A program made the position numbers and the translations under genes. From Agrococcus sp. ProA11 (lineage in GTDB: Bacteria > Actinomycetota > Actinomycetes > Actinomycetales > Microbacteriaceae), in contig NZ_CP156989.1 of the NCBI RefSeq assembly GCF_039880525.1, positions 1,736,001 to 1,800,000 of the forward strand: DNA of 64,000 nt, in the 5' to 3' direction. Each line of letters begins with the position of its first letter. The stretch's first letter is position 1. Shown in pieces: positions 41,063 to 48,613 of the stretch. The notes under the pieces are model-generated. The model saw only the letters and a list, made by a program, of their open reading frames with translations, made no database searches and was not told where the DNA came from.

Positions 41063-42307
41063 TCACAGCTGCGCCCGCAGCTCCTCCCCCAGCGCGACGA
41101 TGCCGACCTCGACCTCCGCGAAGGTCGTCGACAGCGGCGAGAGCCCGAGGCGGATGCCGTCCGGCGCGCGGAAGTCACCGATCACGCCCCGCTCCCAGAG
41201 CTTCGCGTTCACGGCGGAGAACGACGGATGCGTGAGCGTCAGGTGGCCGCCGCGGTGCTCGCCCGCCGGCGGGCTCGCCAACTCGGCGCCGAGCGGCAGC
41301 ACGTGCTCGCGCAGCGCGGCCTCGGCGAAGTCGGTGAGCGCGATCGACTTCGCGCGCACCGCCGCCATGCCGACCTGCTCCAGCAGCTCGAGCATCGCCT
41401 CGAGCGCGACGGTGGCGAGCACCGGCGGGGTGCCGCTCGCGAAGCCGCGGATGTCGCCAGCGGCCTCGAACCGCGGCCCCATCGCGAAGACGTCCGCGGC
41501 GCCCATCCAGCCCTGGATCGGCTGCGACAGCATCGCCTGCAGACGCTGGGCGACGTAGCCGAATGCGGGCGAGCCGGGGCCGCCGTTCAGGTACTTGTAG
41601 GTGCAGCCGACGGCGACATCGACGTCGCAGGCGTCGAGCGCAGCGGGGATGACGCCGGTCGCGTGCGAGAGATCCCACAGGACGAGCGCGCCTGCGCGGT
41701 GCGCAGCGGCGGTGATCCCCGCCATGTCGGCGACGAAGCCGGAGCGGTAGGCGACGTGGCTGAGCAGCACGAGCGCGGTGCGCTCGCTCACCGCCTGCTC
41801 GACCTGCTCGAGGGTGACGCCGCTGGCGGGGTCGGCCTCGATCCAGCGGATCGTCATGTCGCGCTCGGCCGCGACGCCCTCGACGATGAAGCGGTCGGTC
41901 GGGAAGTTGTCGTCGTCGACGACGATCTCGCGGCGCGACGGATCGGCCGCGGCCTGCGCGTCGACCGCGGCGCGCACCAGCTTGTAGAGCAGCACGGTGG
42001 TCGAGTCGCCGACGAGCGTCTGCCCTGGCGCAGCGCCGACGAGCGCCCCGATGCGGTCGCCGAGGTCGTAGGGCCGACGCATCCACTGCTCGTCCCAGGA
42101 GCGGATGAGGCGCGTGCCCCAATCCTCGCCGATGAAGTCGGCGAAGCGCTCGGGCAGCGACGCGAGCGGACGGCCGAGCGAGTTGCCGTCCAGATAGGCG
42201 ACGACGTCGCCGGTGCGCACGAAGGCGCTCGTGTGCGCGGCGAGCGGGTCGGCGGCGTCGAGCGCTGCCGCGGTGGCGGCGGTCTGGCGGGGTGCGGTGT
42301 CGGTCAT
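41063..42307 (-). CDS. kynU: Kynureninase
   Basis: PLP enzyme cleaving kynurenine to anthranilate and alanine (414 residues). VAYLDGNSLGRPLASLPERF, VGDSTTVLLYKLVRAA, DDDNFPTDRFI, DLSHATGVIP and the PLP-lysine motif CTYKYLNGGPGSPAF are typical; SQPIQGWMGAADVFAMGP follows. The ATG overlaps the amidohydrolase stop by four bases. Last gene of kynA-amidohydrolase-kynU. Confidence 0.93.
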   Translation of the reverse strand: MTDTAPRQTAATAAALDAADPLAAHTSAFVRTGDVVAYLDGNSLGRPLASLPERFADFIGEDWGTRLIRSWDEQWMRRPYDLGDRIGALVGAAPGQTLVGDSTTVLLYKLVRAAVDAQAAADPSRREIVVDDDNFPTDRFIVEGVAAERDMTIRWIEADPASGVTLEQVEQAVSERTALVLLSHVAYRSGFVADMAGITAAAHRAGALVLWDLSHATGVIPAALDACDVDVAVGCTYKYLNGGPGSPAFGYVAQRLQAMLSQPIQGWMGAADVFAMGPRFEAAGDIRGFASGTPPVLATVALEAMLELLEQVGMAAVRAKSIALTDFAEAALREHVLPLGAELASPPAGEHRGGHLTLTHPSFSAVNAKLWERGVIGDFRAPDGIRLGLSPLSTTFAEVEVGIVALGEELRAQL

Positions 42308-43335
42308 GCGTCCTCCGGTTCGAACCAGCTGCGGTGCACCGGCTTCGAGCGGTGCAGGGTGGCGATGACGGCGGCGTCGCTGTCGACGTGCGCCGGGAAG
42401 CTGCTGCAGCTCGGGCCGGCGCTCAGCAGCGGCTCGGCGAGCAGCGCGTCGACGATGGCCGTGTCGCCGAGGCCGGCCTGCCGCAGCGCGTCGAGCTCGA
42501 GGGCGTCGATGTCGAACGCTGCGAGACCGTTGCCGAGGTCGGTGCCGTAGGCGATCGCTCCCCCGGCGGCAGCGAACCGCGCGAGATTGTCGATCGCGCG
42601 TGCCGAGGCGCGCGCATCCCCGTCGCGCTGATGCATCGCCAGCGTCGAGATCCAGATCTGCCTGCCCGCCGCGGCCTGCACGACGGCGTCGCTCAGCCGC
42701 TCGGTCCATGGCGTGTGCGCCAGCACGTCGACGCCGGCCGCGAGCGCCCGCTCGGTCTGCCCCGCGCCCTGCACGTGGGCGACGAGCAGCAGGCCGGCGC
42801 CGTGGGTCTCCTCCGCGATGGCAGCCAGCAGCGCGTCGTCGGGCACGGGACCCGACTCGGCGTTGAGCGTCACCTTGATGACGGATGCGCCGGCCGCGAC
42901 CTGCGCTCGGATCGAGCGCGCCGCATCGGCGGCGTCGGCGAGCTCGGAGACGGCGCCGGGCGCCGACCAGTCCCGGCCGGAGGGGTAGCCGCCGACCGCG
43001 GCGTGGAAGGGCCCGGCGAAGCGCACGTCGAGGCCTCGGTGGGCGCGGGTGACCGCATCGATGAGGCTCGGCAGCGCCGCGGGCGCCCAGCCGAGATCGA
43101 GCACGCGGGCGAGCGCAGTGGGCTCCGGCAGCGCGGCATCGGCGAGGCCGAGGTGCACGTGGGCGTCGGTGATGGGCGGCAGCAGGGTGCGGTCGATGCG
43201 CGTGCGAATCCTCGCCGGGGCCTCGTGCTCGTGCATGAGCCGCATGCCGGTGTCGCGCAGCTCGACCACCGCATCCGTCACCCACTGCCCGGCGATGCGC
43301 GCACGGGCGACGCGGGCGATGAGCGGCGCGCTCAC
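42304..43335 (-). CDS. Amidohydrolase-family protein in the kynurenine operon
   Basis: Metal-dependent hydrolase of the amidohydrolase superfamily (343 residues). The HxH metal pair is ITDAHVHLGLAD, then LLLVAHVQGAG (His) and IAYGTDLGNGLAAFD (late Asp). It lies between tryptophan dioxygenase and kynureninase with 4-base overlaps on both sides (GTG start). The step between those enzymes is N-formylkynurenine hydrolysis, and no known formamidase gene is here, so this is a candidate for that role; this is inference from position. Confidence 0.8.
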   Translation of the reverse strand: MSAPLIARVARARIAGQWVTDAVVELRDTGMRLMHEHEAPARIRTRIDRTLLPPITDAHVHLGLADAALPEPTALARVLDLGWAPAALPSLIDAVTRAHRGLDVRFAGPFHAAVGGYPSGRDWSAPGAVSELADAADAARSIRAQVAAGASVIKVTLNAESGPVPDDALLAAIAEETHGAGLLLVAHVQGAGQTERALAAGVDVLAHTPWTERLSDAVVQAAAGRQIWISTLAMHQRDGDARASARAIDNLARFAAAGGAIAYGTDLGNGLAAFDIDALELDALRQAGLGDTAIVDALLAEPLLSAGPSCSSFPAHVDSDAAVIATLHRSKPVHRSWFEPEDA

Positions 43336-44201
43336 TCCCGGATCCGGGTGCGGACGGCGTAGAGCTCGGGGAAGAACGTGAGCTCGAGCGCGCGCTGCAG
43401 GAAGCCGACGCCGCTCGAGCCGCCGGTGCCGTGCTTCATGCCGATCGTGCGCGTCACGGTGCGCAGGTGACGGAAGCGCCAGAACTGGAAGTTGTCCTCC
43501 AGGTCGACGAGCTCCTCGCAGGCTTCGTACGCGCGCCAGTCCTCGCCGCCCTCCGGCCGGCCGGCATCCTCATAGATCGCCTGGAAGACGGGCACGAGCT
43601 CCTCGGTGTAGACGTGCGCCTTCGTCACGTCGCGATCGAGCAGCGCTTCGGGCACCGCGTGGCCGCGGCGGGCGAGGTGGCGCAGGAACTCGTCGTAGAG
43701 GCTCGGGCGGTGCAGCTCGGCCTCGAGCGCGGCGTGGTCTGCGGGTTCCGACTCGAAGACCTGCAGCATGCGCGCGTGCTTGTTGCCGAGCGCGAACTCG
43801 ACCATGCGGTACTGCGCGCTCTGGAAGCCGGAGGCGTTGGCGAGGAAGCCGCGGAACTGCGCGTACTCGGTGGGCGTGAGCGTGGCCAGCACCGACCACT
43901 GCTGGGTCAGCACCTCCTGGATGTGCTTGACGCGGGCGATGCGCTTGAGCGCCCCGCCCAGATCGTCGGCCGCCAGCAGCGTGCGGGCGTCGTCGAGCTC
44001 GTGGATGACGAGCTTCAGCCACAGCTCGGTGGTCTGGTGCTGGATGATGAACAGCAGCTCGTCGTGGTGCTCGGGCTGGCTCTTGGGATGCTGGGAGGCG
44101 AGCAGCGTGTCGAGGCCGAGATACGACCCGTAGGTCATGCGCTCGCTCAGGTCGGTGACGACGCCGTCCTCGATCTCCCGGGTGTTGTCCTCGACTGCCA
44201 C
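43332..44201 (-). CDS. kynA: Tryptophan 2,3-dioxygenase
   Basis: Haem enzyme opening the indole ring of tryptophan to N-formylkynurenine (289 residues). MTYGSYLGLDTLLASQHP, LLFIIQHQTTELWLKLVIHEL, SGFQSAQYRMVEFALGNK, and the haem-ligand region FRHLRTVTRTIGMKHGTGGSSG are diagnostic. I chose the GTG at 44201 because GAGGAGG lies 5 bases upstream; the frame is open to a TTG at 44228. First gene of the operon; TACCGT lies about 27 bases upstream. Confidence 0.95.
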   Translation of the reverse strand: MAVEDNTREIEDGVVTDLSERMTYGSYLGLDTLLASQHPKSQPEHHDELLFIIQHQTTELWLKLVIHELDDARTLLAADDLGGALKRIARVKHIQEVLTQQWSVLATLTPTEYAQFRGFLANASGFQSAQYRMVEFALGNKHARMLQVFESEPADHAALEAELHRPSLYDEFLRHLARRGHAVPEALLDRDVTKAHVYTEELVPVFQAIYEDAGRPEGGEDWRAYEACEELVDLEDNFQFWRFRHLRTVTRTIGMKHGTGGSSGVGFLQRALELTFFPELYAVRTRIRE

Positions 44202-44227
44202 TGCGGCCTCCTCGCTGCTCGGCCTCA

Positions 44228-44233
44228 ACGGTA
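44228..44233 (-). promoter_or_regulatory. Candidate kyn operon -10 box
   Basis: TACCGT on the minus strand, 26 bases before the kynA GTG; leaves a short leader that holds the Shine-Dalgarno. Confidence 0.4.
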
Positions 44234-44247
44234 ACGCCCGACCGCGG

Positions 44248-45048
44248 TCATCGCGTCGCCACGAGGGCCGTCGCTCCGATCCGTTCGTCGGTGCGCGCTG
44301 CGACGCTCGCGAATCCCACGCCGGTCAGGATCGCCGACGCGGCCGCGACCTGGTGCGGCGCGACCTCCGTGACGGCGATGCCGCCGACGCGCAGCCGCTG
44401 GACGATCGCGGGTGCGTGCGCTCGGAGCGGGTCGAGGCCGTCGCGGCCGCCGTCGAGCGCCAGCTGCGGCTCGAAGGTGCGCGCCTCGTGCGGCATGAGC
44501 GCGAGCTCGGCGGTCGGGACGTACGGCAGGTTCGCGGCGACGACGTCGAAGGGCTCGGATGCACGGTGGTCGTCGAGCGCGTCGGGCCCTGACGCGTGCA
44601 CCACGAGCGCCGCGGGCAGGTTGACGCGCGCGCAGGCGACGGCGTTCGGCTCGGCGTCGACCGCGACGACCTCGATGCCGGGGACGCGGTGGGTGGCGAG
44701 CGCGGCGATCGCCCCGCTGCCGCAGCCGAAGTCGAGCAGGCGGGGCGTGCCGTTCGCGCCCGCGAGCTCCCCCAGGCGGTCGGCGACGATTGTCGCGACG
44801 AGCTCGGTGCGGCGGCGGGGCACGAACACCCACGGGTGCACGATGATGCGCAGCTCGGCGAAGCGCGCGCTGCCGACGATGTGCTCGATGGGCTCGCCCA
44901 GCGTGCGTCGCTCGACGAACATCTCGATCGCCTCGAGCACATCGCTCTCGTCCGCCGCTCGCTGCAGCTCGGCGAGCTCCTGCTCGGCGAAGACGCTGCC
45001 AGAGCCGCGCAGCGCGGCCACCAGCGCCTCGCCATCCCGCATCTCCAT
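44248..45048 (-). CDS. PrmC/HemK-like N5-glutamine methyltransferase
   Basis: SAM methyltransferase (266 residues) of the HemK group, which methylates Gln of release-factor GGQ motifs. An N-terminal helical domain (about 1-55) is followed by VERRTLGEPIEHIVG, VFVPRRRTELV, motif I LLDFGCGSGAIAALA, VVAVDAEPNAVACA and the catalytic NPPY-equivalent VVAANLPYVPTAELALMP, where the first Pro is Leu (NLPY). A canonical prmC normally lies beside prfA, so this is probably a paralogue. Start ATG 45048; GTG 45051 is possible. Confidence 0.8.
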   Translation of the reverse strand: MEMRDGEALVAALRGSGSVFAEQELAELQRAADESDVLEAIEMFVERRTLGEPIEHIVGSARFAELRIIVHPWVFVPRRRTELVATIVADRLGELAGANGTPRLLDFGCGSGAIAALATHRVPGIEVVAVDAEPNAVACARVNLPAALVVHASGPDALDDHRASEPFDVVAANLPYVPTAELALMPHEARTFEPQLALDGGRDGLDPLRAHAPAIVQRLRVGGIAVTEVAPHQVAAASAILTGVGFASVAARTDERIGATALVATR

Positions 45049-45056
45049 CACCGGCG

Positions 45057-45062
45057 ACGATA
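45057..45062 (-). promoter_or_regulatory. -10 box of the PrmC-like gene
   Basis: TATCGT on the minus strand, 5 bases before the GTG at 45051 and 8 before the ATG at 45048. It shares two bases with the divergent -10 of the M20 gene. Confidence 0.45.
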
Positions 45063-45066
45063 GCCT
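45061..45066 (+). promoter_or_regulatory. M20 peptidase -10 box, leaderless
   Basis: TAGCCT, 6 bases before the GTG at 45073. Confidence 0.6.
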
Positions 45067-45072
45067 GCGCGG

Positions 45073-46386
45073 GTGCAGATCGCCGAGACGAGCCTCGACC
45101 ACCTGATCGCGCTGGTGCGCGTGCCCACCGAGCAGCCGGACCAGCTGTCTGCGTTCCGTGCGGCGCTGCGCGAGCGCTTCCCCCGCCTGTTCGCCGCGCT
45201 GGAGGTGGAGGAGCTCGGCGACACGCTGCTGGCGCGGTGGTCGGGCCGCGACGCAGCTGGGCCGTCGACGCTGCTGATGGCGCATCAGGACGTCGTGCCC
45301 GCCCCCGACGCGGACGAGGCGGGCGCAGGGTGGACGCATCCGCCCTACTCCGGGCATCGCGATGAGACGCACGTCTGGGGCCGCGGCACGCTCGACGACA
45401 AGGGCTCGCTCGTGGGGATCTGCGTGGCCGTGGAGTCGCTGCTGGAGGCCGGCTTCACGCCGGAGCGCGACGTGTGGCTGCTGTTCGGCCACGACGAGGA
45501 GACGATGGGCACGGGCGCCCAGACCGCCATCGCCGAGCTCGACCGGCGCGGCGTGCGCCCCGCGTGGGCGCTCGACGAGGGCGGCGCCATCATCGAGCCG
45601 CCGATCGCGGGTGTCACGCGCGATGTCGCCGTAGTGGGGGTCGCCGAGAAGGGCTTCGCGAATGTGCGGCTGCGCGTGGCGCAGGTGGGCGGTCACGCAT
45701 CGACGCCGCCGCGGCTGCCGGCGACCTCGCGGCTGGCGCGGGCCATCCGGCGGCTCGACTTCTCCACCTGGCCGCGGTCGCTGCCGGAGCCGGCGCTCCG
45801 CATGCTCGAGCTGCTCGGCGCCGAGGCGTCCGGCGCCCAGGGCGCCGTGCTGCGCAGGGTGCGGCGCGCGCGTCCGCTCGTCGAGCGGATCCTGGCGCGG
45901 CAGGACGAGACGCGCGCGATGCTCGCGACCACTGCGGTGGTGACGCAGCTCTCGGGCGCTGCGGCCGCGAACGCGCTCGCGGAGGAGGCGACGGCGGTCG
46001 TGAACGCCCGCATCGCGCTCGGCTCGAGCGTCGAGGAGACGGTGGAGCACATCCGCCGCGCGATCGCCGACGACGCCGTCGACCTCGAGGTGCTGCACGG
46101 GCACGAGCCGAGCGCCGAGAGCCCGGCGGAGGGGCCCGGCTGGGATGCGATCGAGGCTGCGATCGCGCGCCTCCGGCCCGACGTGCTGACGGTGCCGTAC
46201 GTGATGCTCGGGGGAACGGATGGCCGGCACGCGCACCGGATCACGGATCGCGTCTATCGCTTCACGCCGTTCGAGATGACGGCCGAGGAGCGGCTGACGC
46301 TGCATGCGCGCGACGAGCGCATCCGCATCGACACGTGGCTCGCCGGCTGCCGCTGGTACGCGGACCTCATCGAGACGAGCTGCTGA
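45073..46386 (+). CDS. M20-family peptidase (carboxypeptidase/deacetylase type)
   Basis: Dizinc amidohydrolase or carboxypeptidase (437 residues). Metal ligands are in LLMAHQDVVPAP (His), GRGTLDDKGSLVG (bridging Asp) and LFGHDEETMGTG (catalytic Glu pair), with the late His in GGTDGRHAH. The dimerisation domain interrupts the catalytic one (VAQVGGHASTPPRL). It resembles the carboxypeptidase S subgroup. GTG start 6 bases after TAGCCT. Substrate unknown; ends against the 365-base repeat cluster. Confidence 0.87.
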   Translation: MQIAETSLDHLIALVRVPTEQPDQLSAFRAALRERFPRLFAALEVEELGDTLLARWSGRDAAGPSTLLMAHQDVVPAPDADEAGAGWTHPPYSGHRDETHVWGRGTLDDKGSLVGICVAVESLLEAGFTPERDVWLLFGHDEETMGTGAQTAIAELDRRGVRPAWALDEGGAIIEPPIAGVTRDVAVVGVAEKGFANVRLRVAQVGGHASTPPRLPATSRLARAIRRLDFSTWPRSLPEPALRMLELLGAEASGAQGAVLRRVRRARPLVERILARQDETRAMLATTAVVTQLSGAAAANALAEEATAVVNARIALGSSVEETVEHIRRAIADDAVDLEVLHGHEPSAESPAEGPGWDAIEAAIARLRPDVLTVPYVMLGGTDGRHAHRITDRVYRFTPFEMTAEERLTLHARDERIRIDTWLAGCRWYADLIETSC

Positions 46387-46450
46387 GGACACCGCGGAGG
46401 TCGAGGAGCGGCGCGCACAACCTCCCGCAGGACGCGGAGCGGCGCGCGCA

Positions 46451-46563
46451 ACCTCCCGCAGGTCGAGGAGCGGCGCGCGCGCAGCGCGACGCGTCACGAG
46501 ACCGGTGACCGCTCGGTCTCGTGACGCGAGCGACCTCCGGCCGCCCGCTCCTCGACCTACGAG
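46451..46563 (+). repeat. Repeat module A of the 46.4-kb cluster
   Basis: 113 bases: reverse unit (TCGAGGAGCGGCGCGCGC to GCGTCACGAGACC) then forward unit (GGTCTCGTGACGCGAGCGACC to GCTCCTCGACCTACGAG). Confidence 0.8.
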
Positions 46564-46621
46564 GGCCGCGTCCGTCGCGCGGTGGCACCGCACCGCCTCC
46601 CGCAGGTCGAGACCGCGCACA

Positions 46622-46732
46622 ACCTCCCGCAGGTCGAGGAGCAGCGCGCGCAGCGCGACGCGTCACGAGACCGGTGGCCGCTCGGTCTCGTGACGCGAGC
46701 GACCTCCGGCCGCCCGCTCCTCGACCCACGAG
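46622..46732 (+). repeat. Repeat module B of the 46.4-kb cluster
   Basis: 111 bases, differing from module A at only a few positions (one GC dinucleotide fewer and a handful of substitutions), 171 bases further along. Confidence 0.8.
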
Positions 46733-46751
46733 TGCGGGCGAGGCGCAAGGG

Positions 46752-47693
46752 TCAGGCGTGGAGGTGCGGCTCGTGCTCGGCGTGGCCTGGCGGCTCGAGC
46801 TGGAAGGTGGCGTGCTCGAGCGCGAGCGGGAAGTGCTCGGCAGCGCACTCCTGCAGCAGGTCGAGCACGCGCGGCGCGTGCCCGTCGGTGAAGCACGACT
46901 CCTCGATCACCACATGCGCGGTCAGCTGGTGCAGCCCGGTGCCGAGCGTGGAAGCATGCAAGTCGTGCACCTCGACGACGTGCTCGATCTCCATCAGGTG
47001 CGCGCGCACGTCGTCAAGGTCCAGCTCCTCCGGGGCCGCCTCCAGCAGGATGCGGCCGGTGTCGCGCAGCAGCACGATCGACCGCGGCACGATGAGCGCG
47101 GCGACGAGCGCGCTCGCGATCAGGTCGGCCTGCTGGAAGCCCCAGAGCCAGATCGCCACCGCGGCGGCGATCACCGCGACCGAGCCGATCGCGTCGTTCA
47201 GCACCTCGAGGAACGCGGCGCGCAGATTGAGGCTCGTTCCCCTGCCGCCGGCGAGCACCGCGAGCGAGACGAGGTTGCCGACCAGCCCCACGATGCCGAA
47301 CACGAGCAGCAACGGCCCCGGCACGTCGGTGGGCTCGCCCAGCCGCCGCACGCCCTCCACGACGACGAGCAGCGCGACCACGAGCAGCGCGGCCGCCTGC
47401 GCGGCAGCCGCCAGCACCTCAACCCGCACGAGGCCCCAGGTGCGCCTGCCCGTGGGCGGCCTGCGCAGCAGCCACTGCGCCGTGAGCGCGACGCCGAGGC
47501 CGGCGACATCCGTCAGCATGTGCACGGTGTCGACCAGCAGCGCGAGCGACCCGGTGAGGATCGACCCCACCACCTGCGCGATCAGCAGCGCGGCGGTGAT
47601 CCCGAACGCGACAGCGATGCGGGTGGTCGACGCGCCAGCACCGTGCCCTCCAGCACCGTGCCCTGCAGCGCCGTGCGCGTGACCACCCGACAC
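46752..47693 (-). CDS. Cation diffusion facilitator metal exporter
   Basis: Proton-coupled Zn/Co/Cd-type exporter in the membrane (313 residues). Six spans are visible; the metal-site motifs are LVDTVHMLTDVAG (span 2) and VLNDAIGSVAV (span 5), followed by a cytoplasmic domain with VVEVHDLHASTLG and a His-rich end (GHAEHEPHLHA). The N-terminus is also His-rich (GGHAHGAAGHGAGGHGAG), a probable metal-buffering tail. GTG start 8 bases after the short ALDH stop, so probably co-transcribed with it. Confidence 0.9.
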   Translation of the reverse strand: MSGGHAHGAAGHGAGGHGAGASTTRIAVAFGITAALLIAQVVGSILTGSLALLVDTVHMLTDVAGLGVALTAQWLLRRPPTGRRTWGLVRVEVLAAAAQAAALLVVALLVVVEGVRRLGEPTDVPGPLLLVFGIVGLVGNLVSLAVLAGGRGTSLNLRAAFLEVLNDAIGSVAVIAAAVAIWLWGFQQADLIASALVAALIVPRSIVLLRDTGRILLEAAPEELDLDDVRAHLMEIEHVVEVHDLHASTLGTGLHQLTAHVVIEESCFTDGHAPRVLDLLQECAAEHFPLALEHATFQLEPPGHAEHEPHLHA

Positions 47694-47701
47694 CGCGAGT
47701 C

Positions 47702-48613
47702 CTACAGGCGCGACTTCGTGTGCCAGACGGTCTTGGTCTCGGTGAGGGCGAGGATGCGCTGCGGCGTCTCGGGCGCAATGCCCGGCTCGGGCCGCAGCAG
47801 GCGCTTGAGCGTGTCGGCCGCGATCTGCTCGAGCTCGACCCAGTCCAGCTCGCCAGCACCCGTGAGGTCGAGCGCGTTCACGTCGGCATGACCCGCGAGC
47901 CACGGCGCGAGCTCTGCGGGGTCACCCGTGAGCACGTTGACGACGCCCCCTGGCAGGTCGCTGGTCGCGAGCACCTCGCCGAGCGAGATCGCCACGAGCG
48001 GCGATGAGGCGCTGGGCACGACGACGATCGCGTTGCCCGCGACGAGCGCCGGCGCGATCACCGAGGTGAGGCCGAGCAGGCCCTGGCTCTGCGGCGCGAC
48101 GGCCGCGACGACGCCCGTGGGCTCGGGCACCGAGAGGTTGAAGTAGGGGCCGGCGACCGGGTTGGCGTTGCCGCCGATCTGCGCGATCTTGTCGGTCCAG
48201 CCCGCGTGCCACACCCAGAGGTCGATGGTGTCCTCGACCTGCTTCGCGGCCCGCGCGGCGGTCAGGCCCTCGGACTTCTGGAGCTCGTCGATGAACTGCG
48301 CCTTGCGGCCCTCGAGAACTTCGGCGACACGGTAGAGCACCTGGCCGCGGTTGTACGCGGTCGCGCCCGCCCAGCCCGGCTGCGCCTTGCGGGCGGCGCG
48401 CACGGCCTCGCGGGCATCCTTCCTGGATGCCTTCGCGACGTTCGCGACGAAGCGGCCACGGGCATCCGTGACCTCGGTGACGCGCCCGGACTCTGAGCGC
48501 GGGAAGGCGCCGCCGATGAACAGCTTGTAGGTCTTCGGCACGTCGAGCCGGGCGCTGGCGGACTTCGCCGGTGCCTTCGCGGCGGTCGTCGTCGCGGTCT
48601 TCGTGGTCGCCAT
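47702..48613 (-). CDS. Short aldehyde-dehydrogenase-like protein lacking the catalytic part
   Basis: Protein of 303 residues matching only the N-terminal, NAD-binding part of aldehyde dehydrogenases: YKLFIGGAFPRSESG, AREAVRAARKAQPGWAG, YRVAEVLEGRKAQFIDEL, PTGVVAAVAPQSQGLLGLTSVIAPALVAGN split by small residues, and LPGGVVNVLTGD. Where the catalytic Cys and Glu should be it diverges (ALDLTGAGELDWVELEQIA) and stops. An Ala/Lys/Thr-rich N-terminus (1-22) precedes it. Its ATG shares a base with the full ALDH stop (TGATG). It may be a structural partner of the full enzyme; function unknown. Confidence 0.8.
   Translation of the reverse strand: MATTKTATTTAAKAPAKSASARLDVPKTYKLFIGGAFPRSESGRVTEVTDARGRFVANVAKASRKDAREAVRAARKAQPGWAGATAYNRGQVLYRVAEVLEGRKAQFIDELQKSEGLTAARAAKQVEDTIDLWVWHAGWTDKIAQIGGNANPVAGPYFNLSVPEPTGVVAAVAPQSQGLLGLTSVIAPALVAGNAIVVVPSASSPLVAISLGEVLATSDLPGGVVNVLTGDPAELAPWLAGHADVNALDLTGAGELDWVELEQIAADTLKRLLRPEPGIAPETPQRILALTETKTVWHTKSRL

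Larger units (their letters stand above)
46387..46751. repeat. Intergenic repeat cluster, copy 3
   Basis: The only stretch over 300 bases without a gene. It holds two nearly identical modules (46451-46563 and 46622-46732), each made of an inverted repeat unit followed by a forward unit, plus two partial CCTCCCGCAGG pieces (from about 46420 and 46592). Both modules start ACCTCCCGCAGGTCGAGGAG and end CGCTCCTCGACC-ACGAG with a middle GCGTCACGAGACCGG. Lies between the convergent M20 and CDF genes. No ORF with homology and no transposase. Confidence 0.8.

Noticed and set aside
46387-46751. Insertion sequence or CRISPR array in the 365-base gap
   Set aside because: No transposase, no terminal repeats with target duplication, and the repeat spacing and inverted layout do not fit direct repeats with unique spacers.
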